Shown piece after piece: positions 1-5,877 of a stretch of DNA of 7,226 nt. How positions within the stretch are numbered: position 1 is the first letter of the stretch; every line of letters begins with the position of its first letter. This stretch comes from a bacterium (GTDB taxonomy: Bacteria > Electryoneota > RPQS01): positions 1 to 7,226 of the forward strand of contig JAHIZR010000015.1 in assembly GCA_018814465.1 (NCBI GenBank), in the 5' to 3' direction. The notes beneath the pieces are model-generated. The model saw only the letters and a list, made by a program, of their open reading frames with translations, ran no database searches and was not told the DNA's origin. Position numbers and translations under genes: made by a program.

Positions 1-179
1 ATCAGTCTCGCTTGACTTTTTGCGGCAACAGCAAGCTGATGCTTTGTTTCCGCAATCCGAACGCTATAAAGCATGAAGAGAATCGATAAGGCAACGCTCG
101 TGCAGGCGCCGGCCAGCACTAACACTGTCAGCACTAAGCTTTTCCTCGCACTGCGTTTTTCATCGCCGTTCAGTTTCAT
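1..179 (-). CDS. Membrane-anchored signalling protein, N-terminal fragment (runs off left edge)
   Basis: About 59 codons are visible, beginning MKLNGDEKRSARKS. A short basic N-terminus is followed by one long hydrophobic stretch at about residues 14-40, most likely a signal-anchor helix inserted with the N-terminus in the cytoplasm. After it comes a charged, helix-forming stretch ending AVAAKSQARL. This layout, and especially the SQARL(I) element, resembles the N-terminal anchor and linker of membrane sensor proteins in which a GAF or PAS domain and often a kinase domain follow. That assignment is an inference because the catalytic part is outside the window. The ATG lies inside the end of the FapA-like gene (20 nt overlap), so it should be the last visible member of the same operon. 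No strong ribosome site precedes it, which fits translational coupling. The ATG at the overlap is the only in-frame start that keeps the full helix. Confidence 0.7.
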   Translation of the reverse strand, partial: MKLNGDEKRSARKSLVLTVLVLAGACTSVALSILFMLYSVRIAETKHQLAVAAKSQARL

Positions 180-1938
180 CGTCTGCGTCTTTACCTGGTT
201 TGTAATCCACAATCAGGTTCTCTTTCCCATCCGATTGGATTCTCGCCTGCCGATCGATTTCCGGCATTTCTGCCCGAATCCCGTTGATATCAACTACGGT
301 TCCGGCGCTCATGCGTTCGGTAATAACGACCATCCCCTCCTCAGTTGGTGTCTGTTCCTGCAATCTCGAGCGAAGTTTCTTGTTTTCGTTCTCTTTCTGC
401 TTCATTAGTAGTCTTGTGGGTACTATTGACTCGAGCAGTTTTCGATAGATAGCAGCCTGTTCACGAGATTTCCGATCCTGGCCAAGCCTGAATTTGGATA
501 AAAGGTTCATCAAAACAACTTGGATATTGCCATCATTTACTTTTTTCATTATTTCTGAACCGAAAACGGTCTCGATCTGGGCTAGATTAGCACAGGCCTT
601 AGCGATGAAAGCTTCATTTTCGCGAATTCTTTCAGCAAAGTAATCGTTCATGCCGACGCAAATCGTCGAGAGAATCTGAGTTTCATCAGCTCCAATCCGG
701 GCGAAAGTGGCTTGTTTCTGGGCTAATACCTTCCCTCCGATTACAGTGTCGGCCGTGACGGTCTTTCCCTGCAGATGGGAGTGCTTTGCCGTGCCCTTGA
801 TAATCAGCTGATCCCGTGCCACAAGCTTGGAATTGCTGACATCCCGCTGGGCGATCACGTTTCTTTCACTGTGGATATTGGAGTCGTCTATCTGCCCCGT
901 GACCGTCACATCATCGGATGCATTGATTGTTGTATTCGCTTCAACATTGCCGGTAATATAAACTTCACTATCGGTGAGTATCTTGCTGCCCATGCAAAGA
1001 TTTCCGATAACCTCAACGGCTCCGGAACTGGCAATATCAACGACGCAATTCCCGTCGATCTTTTGTACCGGATTCACCTTGACATTGATTGTATGCGGAA
1101 TCTCTTTCACGCCTTGAAGTGTTTTAACCGTGCGCATCTTGCGGCTGATGACGACAACACCCTCAAGATCCGCTATCGCTTCATAACCGTCCAGTGAAAG
1201 CACACAGCCGCTCTGAGGAATCAGCTTAATATCAATCCCCTTACGCGCCGGGAGTTCCTCGCCGAACACATTCTTGCCGAACTGACTTCCCGCGATGGCA
1301 GGTTGAATCCGGCAAAGAATATCGCCCTTACTGACTCGCCGCGAGGAGTAGTAGGTGTCGGCATTGCCGGGTTCCACGACCGCGGGGAAATAGAATTCAA
1401 CTCGTGCATCTTCCCCGACAGAAGGGAAAATACCTAAGGCAAAAATGATGTCTTTAATCGGGATTTTCGCCTCGATAACTTCTTTAAGCTTCCTGTGAAC
1501 GATATCCCAATCAATCAGATCAGACGACACCTTCGAATTATTCAGTGTGCTCAAAACACGATCAAGCATGATCGGCTTCTCAAACTGATCAAGGTAGAAG
1601 AGATCAAGCAGGGCTGTCATGTTCGCATAGCGCGTGCCTTCCGGTGCGACAGCATCTCTGAAATGAATCTTGGGATTCCCCTTTTTTGCAGCCTGCCGCG
1701 TAATACGGACGATCACATCGACGAACTCCTCCGATCGATCCTTGCGCAGAATTCCGTTAAAGATTAAATGACTTTCATCAACGGCAAACTGCTGCGCGAG
1801 TCCGTTTTTTATACGGCGCAGGTGCATCAATAATGCTTCCTGATTGAGCAGTTCCGCCGCTTCGATGCGGAATCTCACATTCCAGCTGCCGAAGGCTTGC
1901 GATACTACTTGAAAATCTGTATGAACGGAATCAGTCAT
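160..1938 (-). CDS. FapA/DUF342 family beta-helix protein
   Basis: The 592-residue product has the FapA (DUF342) architecture. An N-terminal region of about 130 residues is followed at about 145-280 by the conserved domain, with the family-like GKNVFGEELPA segment at 221-231 in a Gly/Pro-rich setting. A right-handed beta-helix-like repeat region occupies about 285-425, with recurring short strands such as EVYITGNVEA, DVTVTGQI and QLIIKGTA. A coiled coil covers about 432-530, and a small C-terminal beta segment plus acidic tail ends the protein. There is no signal peptide or membrane helix, so it is probably cytoplasmic. Family members are linked to flagellar assembly and polar functions in some bacteria, but the molecular role is poorly defined and no flagellar gene is visible here. 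It starts about 31 nt after the HDOD gene behind a weak AAAGAG element and overlaps the next gene by 20 nt. Family assignment is firm; function in this operon is unknown. Confidence 0.9.
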   Translation of the reverse strand: MTDSVHTDFQVVSQAFGSWNVRFRIEAAELLNQEALLMHLRRIKNGLAQQFAVDESHLIFNGILRKDRSEEFVDVIVRITRQAAKKGNPKIHFRDAVAPEGTRYANMTALLDLFYLDQFEKPIMLDRVLSTLNNSKVSSDLIDWDIVHRKLKEVIEAKIPIKDIIFALGIFPSVGEDARVEFYFPAVVEPGNADTYYSSRRVSKGDILCRIQPAIAGSQFGKNVFGEELPARKGIDIKLIPQSGCVLSLDGYEAIADLEGVVVISRKMRTVKTLQGVKEIPHTINVKVNPVQKIDGNCVVDIASSGAVEVIGNLCMGSKILTDSEVYITGNVEANTTINASDDVTVTGQIDDSNIHSERNVIAQRDVSNSKLVARDQLIIKGTAKHSHLQGKTVTADTVIGGKVLAQKQATFARIGADETQILSTICVGMNDYFAERIRENEAFIAKACANLAQIETVFGSEIMKKVNDGNIQVVLMNLLSKFRLGQDRKSREQAAIYRKLLESIVPTRLLMKQKENENKKLRSRLQEQTPTEEGMVVITERMSAGTVVDINGIRAEMPEIDRQARIQSDGKENLIVDYKPGKDADDETERR

Positions 1939-1969
1939 GCTCTTTATCAGTATATTACTCGAGACAAGT

Positions 1970-2845
1970 TTACATCATCACTGCTTGGAAGAACGACTTG
2001 GTCTTTTCCTCAATACCTTCCTTCTGCGCGATGATTTCACGCACTGCGTCTTCAGAAAGACCAAGCGGCTCCCACAGATCACGATAGAGCGGAGGAACGA
2101 TCAGCTTGTCACTCGCCGCGCGAAAGGCAAAGTGACTAGCCGCATCCGCCAGCGACAAAATATAGGTCAGTTCCTTTTCGCTCGTGGCGCTGTCAGGTTC
2201 ATGATGGAATCGAATCGCCGTGCTGTAGCTTTTCGGAAGCTTCCAATTCTCAACCAAACGCGATCCGACTTCCCCATGATGAAACCCAAAAACTTCTCTT
2301 TCCGCCTTCCAAAGATAGAGTTTCTGTGTATATGCAATCTCCAAGGTTTGCTTAAACTGCTCGGTCATCATCTGGATCATAATCGCTCGGCCTACATCGT
2401 GAAGAACCCCCAGTGTGAATACGACCTCCGGCTTCTGATTGTGCAGTCGGCGGGCAATGGCCTCAGCAAACAGCGCGCAGCTCAAGGAATGCTCCCACAT
2501 TCGCTTGGCATCGAAAACCTCGTCATCGGACCAGACACCCTTGATTACTTCCGCTGATATCGCGAGCGATTGAACGGCTTCAAAACCGATTAAGATGATC
2601 GCGTCACGAACCGTGTAAATTTCTTCCGGCATGCCATAGAACGCTGAATTAGCGATTCTCAGTAAGCGCGAGGTCAAGGCGTTATCCGATTCGATCACGG
2701 CGCCCAACTGTGCGACAGACTCCTGCTCACTGCCTGTAATGCGGAGAACTTGAGCAATTGTCAAGGGCACCGAAGGCAGATTGGTCATACGGGCGATCAG
2801 ATCATCCGCATTCGCCGGCAACTTGCTTTCATCATTCGCTGGCAA
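1970..2845 (-). CDS. HDOD domain protein with retained HD-type residues
   Basis: This 291-residue protein is almost entirely an HDOD domain, a non-canonical relative of the HD/HD-GYP phosphohydrolases used as a signalling output or scaffold. Typical HDOD signatures are LPSVP near 23-27, SRLLRIANSAFYG near 59-71, and the LGVLHDVG core near 145-152. Potential metal ligands H119, H149-D150, H189/H190, H214/H215 and D234 are all present, more than in many HDOD proteins, so a residual hydrolase activity is conceivable. There is no GYP motif, so c-di-GMP hydrolysis should not be assumed. The start is a TTG at 2845, supported by GGAGG 9 nt upstream and by overlap (14 nt) with the preceding receiver gene; no suitable in-frame ATG exists before residue 20. 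It sits directly after a lone receiver, as if a receiver-HDOD fusion had been split into two genes, so the receiver may control it. Confidence 0.92.
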   Translation of the reverse strand: MPANDESKLPANADDLIARMTNLPSVPLTIAQVLRITGSEQESVAQLGAVIESDNALTSRLLRIANSAFYGMPEEIYTVRDAIILIGFEAVQSLAISAEVIKGVWSDDEVFDAKRMWEHSLSCALFAEAIARRLHNQKPEVVFTLGVLHDVGRAIMIQMMTEQFKQTLEIAYTQKLYLWKAEREVFGFHHGEVGSRLVENWKLPKSYSTAIRFHHEPDSATSEKELTYILSLADAASHFAFRAASDKLIVPPLYRDLWEPLGLSEDAVREIIAQKEGIEEKTKSFFQAVMM

Positions 2846-3356
2846 CGTAATAGCCCTCCGTGTCGATGTTTTTGCTTGTTATCCCGGGGAACTGCTCTTC
2901 AATGGAAGCGATTGTATTACGGTATTTTCTCATTTCGTCGGCAAGCTTCCTGTTTTCCTTGACAAGATCGCCGTATTCCAATCCTTGCTTGATGGCTACC
3001 AGTAAATCAGCGTCGTTCCAAGGCTTCGCGAGCAGACGGTACGCTTCTCCTTCGTTGACAGCGCGTAACGCCAGTTCCGTATCAAGACATCCAGTCAGCA
3101 TGATTCGAACTGTCTCCGGCCATTGCTCCCGGATATACCGGAGCACCTGGATTCCGCGGGGTCCCGGCATCTGCTCGTCGCAGATAATCAAATCGGCGGG
3201 CTTCTCACGCAGCATCTCGATCGCTTGTCTGCCGTCTGAAGCATTGTCGACGGTATAATTTCCCCAATGAAGCAGGCGCTTCAACGAAGCAATCACATTG
3301 GGATCATCATCCACAAGAAGGATTCGATGCGGTTTGACTTCCGTATTCGTTTTCAT
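2832..3356 (-). CDS. Stand-alone response regulator receiver with C-terminal coiled coil
   Basis: The 174-residue product is a single CheY-like receiver domain (about 9-130) followed by a helical, probably coiled-coil tail (about 130-157) and a short end. Acidic pocket residues D16-D18, phosphoacceptor D60 in the segment ICDEQMPG, switch residue T88 (MLTG) and K111 in AKPWND are all in place, so it should be phosphorylatable. The VNEGEAYRLLAKPWND stretch is typical of receivers of the RpfG/HupR-like group, which are often fused to HD-GYP, HDOD or other outputs. Here no output domain follows, and the next gene encodes HDOD. It begins with an ATGA overlap with the receiver-PAS gene and overlaps the HDOD gene by 14 nt. 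Signal transfer to HDOD or to another partner by direct binding is inferred, not shown. Confidence 0.93.
   Translation of the reverse strand: MKTNTEVKPHRILLVDDDPNVIASLKRLLHWGNYTVDNASDGRQAIEMLREKPADLIICDEQMPGPRGIQVLRYIREQWPETVRIMLTGCLDTELALRAVNEGEAYRLLAKPWNDADLLVAIKQGLEYGDLVKENRKLADEMRKYRNTIASIEEQFPGITSKNIDTEGYYVASE
2855..2859 (-). promoter_or_regulatory. Strong Shine-Dalgarno for the TTG-started HDOD gene
   Basis: The minus strand reads GGAGG, 9 nt before the TTG codon at 2845-2843. It lies inside the last codons of the upstream receiver gene. This is the clearest ribosome site in the window and is the reason to accept a TTG start; a second in-frame TTG at 2821 lacks a comparable site. Confidence 0.75.
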
Positions 3357-4252
3357 TTGTTGCCTGTTTGTTTTTCCGGCTCTATTCGTTCTTTCCCGGA
3401 TTCAGAACTCCTTACAGCGGAATCAAGCGGACCGACTGCTTCGACAAATGCCAGGAGCGCGCTTCCGGTTAATGGTACCCTATCTATTGGAATATAGATT
3501 AAGTTGTACGATCTGTTCCCGAGCTCGAACGTTATTGTTGATTGCCGTTTGTTCCGGACTAATACTCTTAACTCTGACATATTTCCCTTGCTGAAGATAC
3601 TTAGAATATCCCGCCCGAGCAGAACGGAACCCGCCCCGGGAAATAAATCGGAACACTGCCGGTTTGCTAAGGCTATCATACCGTTCTCATCGATTCCAAT
3701 CAGAGGTATCGGCGTATGTTCGATAATAAACTTGGACAGCAGATAGCTTCGGTCTTTTAAAAGCAGATCGCGCGAGCGCTTTGCCACTTCCGCTTCGAGA
3801 TGTTCATTCAGCTCTTTTAGCTCTCGATTGGTTTTGAGCAGCTCTGTACTCAACTCACGATTGCTTTTCATCAACTGCCAATGTTCCAGAGACTGCTTTA
3901 TTGTGAGCTTGAGTTCGTCATCGTTCCATGGCTTCGCGATGAAGCGAAAAATCTCCCCGGTGTTGATCGCGTCAATGATAGCGCTGATATCAGCATAGCC
4001 GCTGAGAATGATCCGTACGGAATCAGGCTGTAGCTCCTTGGCCCGCTGTAAGAATGCTACCCCTGTCATCCCCGGCATGCGATAGTCGGAGATCATCACG
4101 GCGGGTTCGATGGATTTCAGACTTTCCAATGCGTCGCTCGGATCGGAGGCAACATGAACACGATACGGTTCCCCATGCAGCATTCGCCGCAGAGCCGTCA
4201 AGACATTCGGTTCATCATCGACAATCAGAATATCATGAGGAGTATTACTCAT
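3353..4252 (-). CDS. Response regulator: receiver, coiled coil, PAS-like domain
   Basis: The product is 299 residues when started at MSNTPHDILIVDDEP. A longer in-frame extension to 4342 would add 30 residues unlike any receiver N-terminus and lies wholly inside the kinase gene, so it was not used. The receiver domain (5-122) has D12-D13, phosphoacceptor D56 (MISDYRMPG), switch S84 and K107 in AKPWND. A long coiled coil (about 125-165, with NREL repeated) leads to a PAS-like fold at about 172-272, recognisable from HTPIPLIGIDENGMIALANRQ. The tail is polar. There is no kinase, cyclase or DNA-binding output, so it may act as a dimeric adaptor or a sensor-modulated phosphate sink. It overlaps the kinase gene by 8 nt and the next receiver gene by 4 nt, so the kinase is its likely phosphodonor. 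Confidence 0.9.
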   Translation of the reverse strand: MSNTPHDILIVDDEPNVLTALRRMLHGEPYRVHVASDPSDALESLKSIEPAVMISDYRMPGMTGVAFLQRAKELQPDSVRIILSGYADISAIIDAINTGEIFRFIAKPWNDDELKLTIKQSLEHWQLMKSNRELSTELLKTNRELKELNEHLEAEVAKRSRDLLLKDRSYLLSKFIIEHTPIPLIGIDENGMIALANRQCSDLFPGAGSVLLGRDILSIFSKGNMSELRVLVRNKRQSTITFELGNRSYNLIYIPIDRVPLTGSALLAFVEAVGPLDSAVRSSESGKERIEPEKQTGNK

Positions 4253-5228
4253 CTTGAGTCTGTGAGATCGGCAATTCGATGCGGAATTCAGCGCCTTCAC
4301 CCGGTTTGTTCGCTGCCAGAATCTTACCGCCATGTTTTTCAATAATACTGTACACGATACTCAAACCCAGTCCGGTCCCCTTTCCGACTTCCTTTGTCGT
4401 GACGAACGGATCAAATATGCGCGGAAGCAGCTCCTCAGGAATGCCTGTGCCCGTGTCGGCGAAGCGCAGAACCGCCAGCCCGTTCTCATACGTGGTCGTG
4501 ATAAATACTTCGCCTTTCTCCGATATCGCTTGCCCGGCATTGATTAAGAGATTGACGAATACTTGTGTAAGCTGCTGTGGATAACAGTCGACTTTGGGCA
4601 GTTCACCGAATTGTCTGTGCAGAGTTACATGGTATTTAAGTTCGTTCCAAACGATATTCAAGGCGGCTTCGATACAATCGTGGATGTCGACAGCCTCTCG
4701 TTTCGCTTCGTCCGCTCTGGAGAATCCTTTCAGATCGTTGACGATCTTCCGAATTCTAACAACACCCTCCAAAGACTGCGGAAGCAATTGTGAGATGTCA
4801 CTCAGCACATACTCAAGATCTGTCTCTTGCGCTATCTGCTTCATATCCGTCCAGACCGAAAAAATTTCTTCCGCTGAAGAGGAATCGGGCAGTGTTTGGA
4901 GTCTGCGCAGCAAATCGGCGATACTGATCATATAGCGTTCAAGCGCTTGTAGGTTGCTCTGGATATAGGCTATCGGATTATTGATCTCATGCGCGACTCC
5001 AGCGGCAAGCTGCCCAATCGAAGCCAGCTTCTCTTGCTGCAGAAGCATCTCCTGGGCGCGTTTCAGATCGAGTTCCGTCTGTTCCAGCTTGTTCTGAAGG
5101 GGAATTAAAGGTTGGGACGACTGGTAATCGCTCCGTGAAGCTTGCTTGATTTCGCTTGATTTCATATAGGTGATTCTAACTCGGTTTACCGCTAAGATTG
5201 TTTTTTCACATTCATGTGATTTGTCCAT
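4245..5228 (-). CDS. Soluble sensor histidine kinase (HisKA plus HATPase_c)
   Basis: The longest form has 327 residues. An N-terminal coiled coil (about 45-70) leads into the H-box LAAGVAHEINNPIAYIQ with phosphoacceptor H80 and the canonical ExxN phosphatase-type arrangement E81-N84. An insertion-rich dimerisation domain follows, then the ATPase domain with N-box VNLLINAGQAI (N226/N230), G1 box DTGTGIP (D258), F-box IFDPFVTTK and G2 box GKGTGLGLS. No membrane helix and no complete sensor domain are present, so it is a cytoplasmic kinase that probably receives its signal through partner proteins. It is the first gene of the six-gene operon and the likely donor for both receiver proteins below it. 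The start is uncertain: neither ATG at 5228 nor the in-frame ATG at 5165 (residue 22) has a good ribosome site. The shorter form (306 residues) would leave the inverted repeat at 5206-5219 in the leader. Confidence 0.93.
   Translation of the reverse strand: MDKSHECEKTILAVNRVRITYMKSSEIKQASRSDYQSSQPLIPLQNKLEQTELDLKRAQEMLLQQEKLASIGQLAAGVAHEINNPIAYIQSNLQALERYMISIADLLRRLQTLPDSSSAEEIFSVWTDMKQIAQETDLEYVLSDISQLLPQSLEGVVRIRKIVNDLKGFSRADEAKREAVDIHDCIEAALNIVWNELKYHVTLHRQFGELPKVDCYPQQLTQVFVNLLINAGQAISEKGEVFITTTYENGLAVLRFADTGTGIPEELLPRIFDPFVTTKEVGKGTGLGLSIVYSIIEKHGGKILAANKPGEGAEFRIELPISQTQDE
5206..5219. repeat. Perfect short inverted repeat TCACAT-TC-ATGTGA
   Basis: Six-base arms are separated by two bases, next to the start region of the soluble kinase gene. 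It could be a small operator if the kinase starts at 5165; if it starts at 5228 the repeat is inside the first codons. It is not a CRP-type site, because the arm order is reversed relative to TGTGA-N6-TCACA. Chance is a real alternative for a site this short. Confidence 0.3.
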
Positions 5229-5230
5229 TC

Positions 5231-5476
5231 ATGGCCGATTGGGACGGGAATGAGCTGCAATGCATTCGTTTTGAACCGCGCGAAAACCATGCCACGGATT
5301 CGTTACCCAAAGAAGCAAGTTCAAGTTCTATTGAGGTTTGTATATTGCCTAAATACGGTCATATCGAAACAGTAAACAACAAGTCAAGAGCAGGTCGGAA
5401 ACGATATGTGTATGACCCAGCAATTTGCAGAGCTGTTCTCTGCCGTGAGGAGAGCACCTCTGATGAGGCGAGATGA
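5231..5476 (+). CDS. Possible small divergent ORF, unknown product
   Basis: An 81-residue reading frame starts MADWDGNELQ and ends STSDEAR. Its first codon positions are about 63% purine and about 35% G by hand count, as in genuine genes, and it does not lie antisense to a confident gene except near its start. It contains several cysteines (as in AICRAVLCR) and no membrane helix. It would start 2 nt from the divergent kinase ATG; an upstream in-frame ATG at 5198 is possible. There is no clear ribosome site. A plus-strand terminator-like hairpin lies about 60 nt after its stop, and its TGA overlaps the ATG of the next small frame. No family is recognised. It may well be spurious, since the candidate sigma-54 promoter of the opposite strand lies inside it. 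Confidence 0.22.
   Translation: MADWDGNELQCIRFEPRENHATDSLPKEASSSSIEVCILPKYGHIETVNNKSRAGRKRYVYDPAICRAVLCREESTSDEAR
5280..5294 (-). promoter_or_regulatory. Candidate sigma-54 (-24/-12) promoter for the kinase-led operon
   Basis: The minus strand reads TGGCATGGTTTTCGC. Against TGGCACG-N4-TTGC it keeps the invariant GG and GC with exact spacing and matches all but two of the eleven defined positions. Transcription would start roughly 12 nt further on, near 5268, giving a leader of about 40 nt to the ATG at 5228 or about 100 nt to the ATG at 5165. No convincing sigma-70 -35/-10 pair was seen in the same region. An NtrC-type activator appears to be encoded just upstream in this window, which fits. 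No enhancer site was identified. Confidence 0.4.
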
Positions 5477-5634
5477 CTCAACAAAAAGGACTCCTGATAG
5501 GAGTCCAACGCGCATTAAACCGAACGCAGAAATTAACGGGCTACACCAATCAGGTGGCCCGTTTTCTTCTTGCTCGAACGTATTCTGTAACAAGCTTATC
5601 ATCAGGTTCATGGATGCGTGGAACTATGCCATAA
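5473..5634 (+). CDS. Possible very small ORF, ATGA-coupled to the previous one
   Basis: A 53-residue frame starts MTQQKGLLIG, with GAGG 4 nt before the ATG and an ATGA overlap with the preceding small frame. No family is recognised. Codon composition is unremarkable (about half purine first positions). Both hairpins at 5488-5506 and 5535-5563 lie inside it, which argues that the stretch is terminator sequence and that the frame is accidental. Confidence 0.1.
   Translation: MTQQKGLLIGVQRALNRTQKLTGYTNQVARFLLARTYSVTSLSSGSWMRGTMP
5483..5506 (-). terminator. Intrinsic terminator, minus strand
   Basis: On the minus strand a perfect 7-bp stem GGACTCC / GGAGTCC with loop TATCA is followed directly by TTTTT. 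It lies about 370 nt after the membrane kinase stop codon and before the next minus-strand operon, where a terminator for the NtrC-type regulator/kinase unit would be expected. The long distance from the gene is unusual. Confidence 0.6.
5535..5571 (+). terminator. Terminator-like hairpin, plus strand (possibly bidirectional)
   Basis: The outer stem AACGGGC / GCCCGTT (7 bp) and inner stem CACC / GGTG with loop AATCA are joined across a two-base TA bulge. On the plus strand TTTTCTTCTT follows the stem. On the minus strand the stem is followed by the poorer tract TTAATTT, so it might also help end transcription from the upstream kinase gene. A plus-strand terminator implies a plus-strand transcript, either the small frame ending at 5476 or a non-coding RNA. 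Confidence 0.5.
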
Positions 5635-5877
5635 AAAGGGTCAGCATTAACATCTAATTCTTTGTTTATTAGTAGTTCTTGAGAGAGTCAAATCGGTGTT
5701 TCGGTCCTGAGAGAACTAAAATAATCAGTTTAGACCTTTTCTATCATCCCTACCGATTCATCTGCCGCCAAAGGGGGTACTCCAAGCACCACCATGTGTC
5801 GCCAGACTTGTCTCTTTTGCGCGGATTAGCTGTTTCCGCGTTTCAAGTGCTGTAGCATCACGAATTAGCCCAGAGGA
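5572..5877. other. Gene-poor 3' flank of the membrane kinase gene
   Basis: No gene is supported here. On the minus strand the frame of the membrane kinase stays open for 39 more codons after its TAA (5877 to the TGA at 5758-5760). That tail has a coding-like first-base composition but no start codon of its own near the beginning. A 6-bp perfect hairpin CGCGGA / TCCGCG (5820-5840) has only TTT after it on the plus strand and no T tract on the minus strand, so it is not called a terminator. A 7-bp inverted repeat TAGTTCT / AGAACTA (5673-5679 and 5712-5718) encloses 32 bases and has no evident role. Confidence 0.4.

Noticed and set aside
775..1197. 140-residue plus-strand frame
   Set aside because: It is antisense to the FapA beta-helix region, whose repetitive codons keep the opposite strand open; no family resemblance.
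4253..4342. N-terminal extension of the receiver-PAS protein by 30 residues
   Set aside because: The extension lies wholly inside the kinase gene in another frame and has no receiver-like sequence; the ATG at 4252 starts right before the receiver fold and overlaps the kinase stop as in a coupled operon.
5400..5500. Hammerhead-like CTGATGA element on the plus strand
   Set aside because: The required GAAA core and the helix II pairing are not found in a workable order, so the motif is by chance.
5384..5611. 75-residue minus-strand frame in the intergenic region
   Set aside because: It spans both hairpins, including the minus-strand terminator, has no ribosome site and resembles no family.
5406..5657. 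83-residue plus-strand frame starting MCMTQQFAEL
   Set aside because: It crosses the plus-strand terminator-like hairpin, has low G in first codon positions and matches nothing I recognise.
5820..5840. Hairpin CGCGGA / TCCGCG as terminator of the membrane kinase gene
   Set aside because: On the minus strand it is followed by CAAAAGAG, without a T tract, and the stem has only 6 bp.
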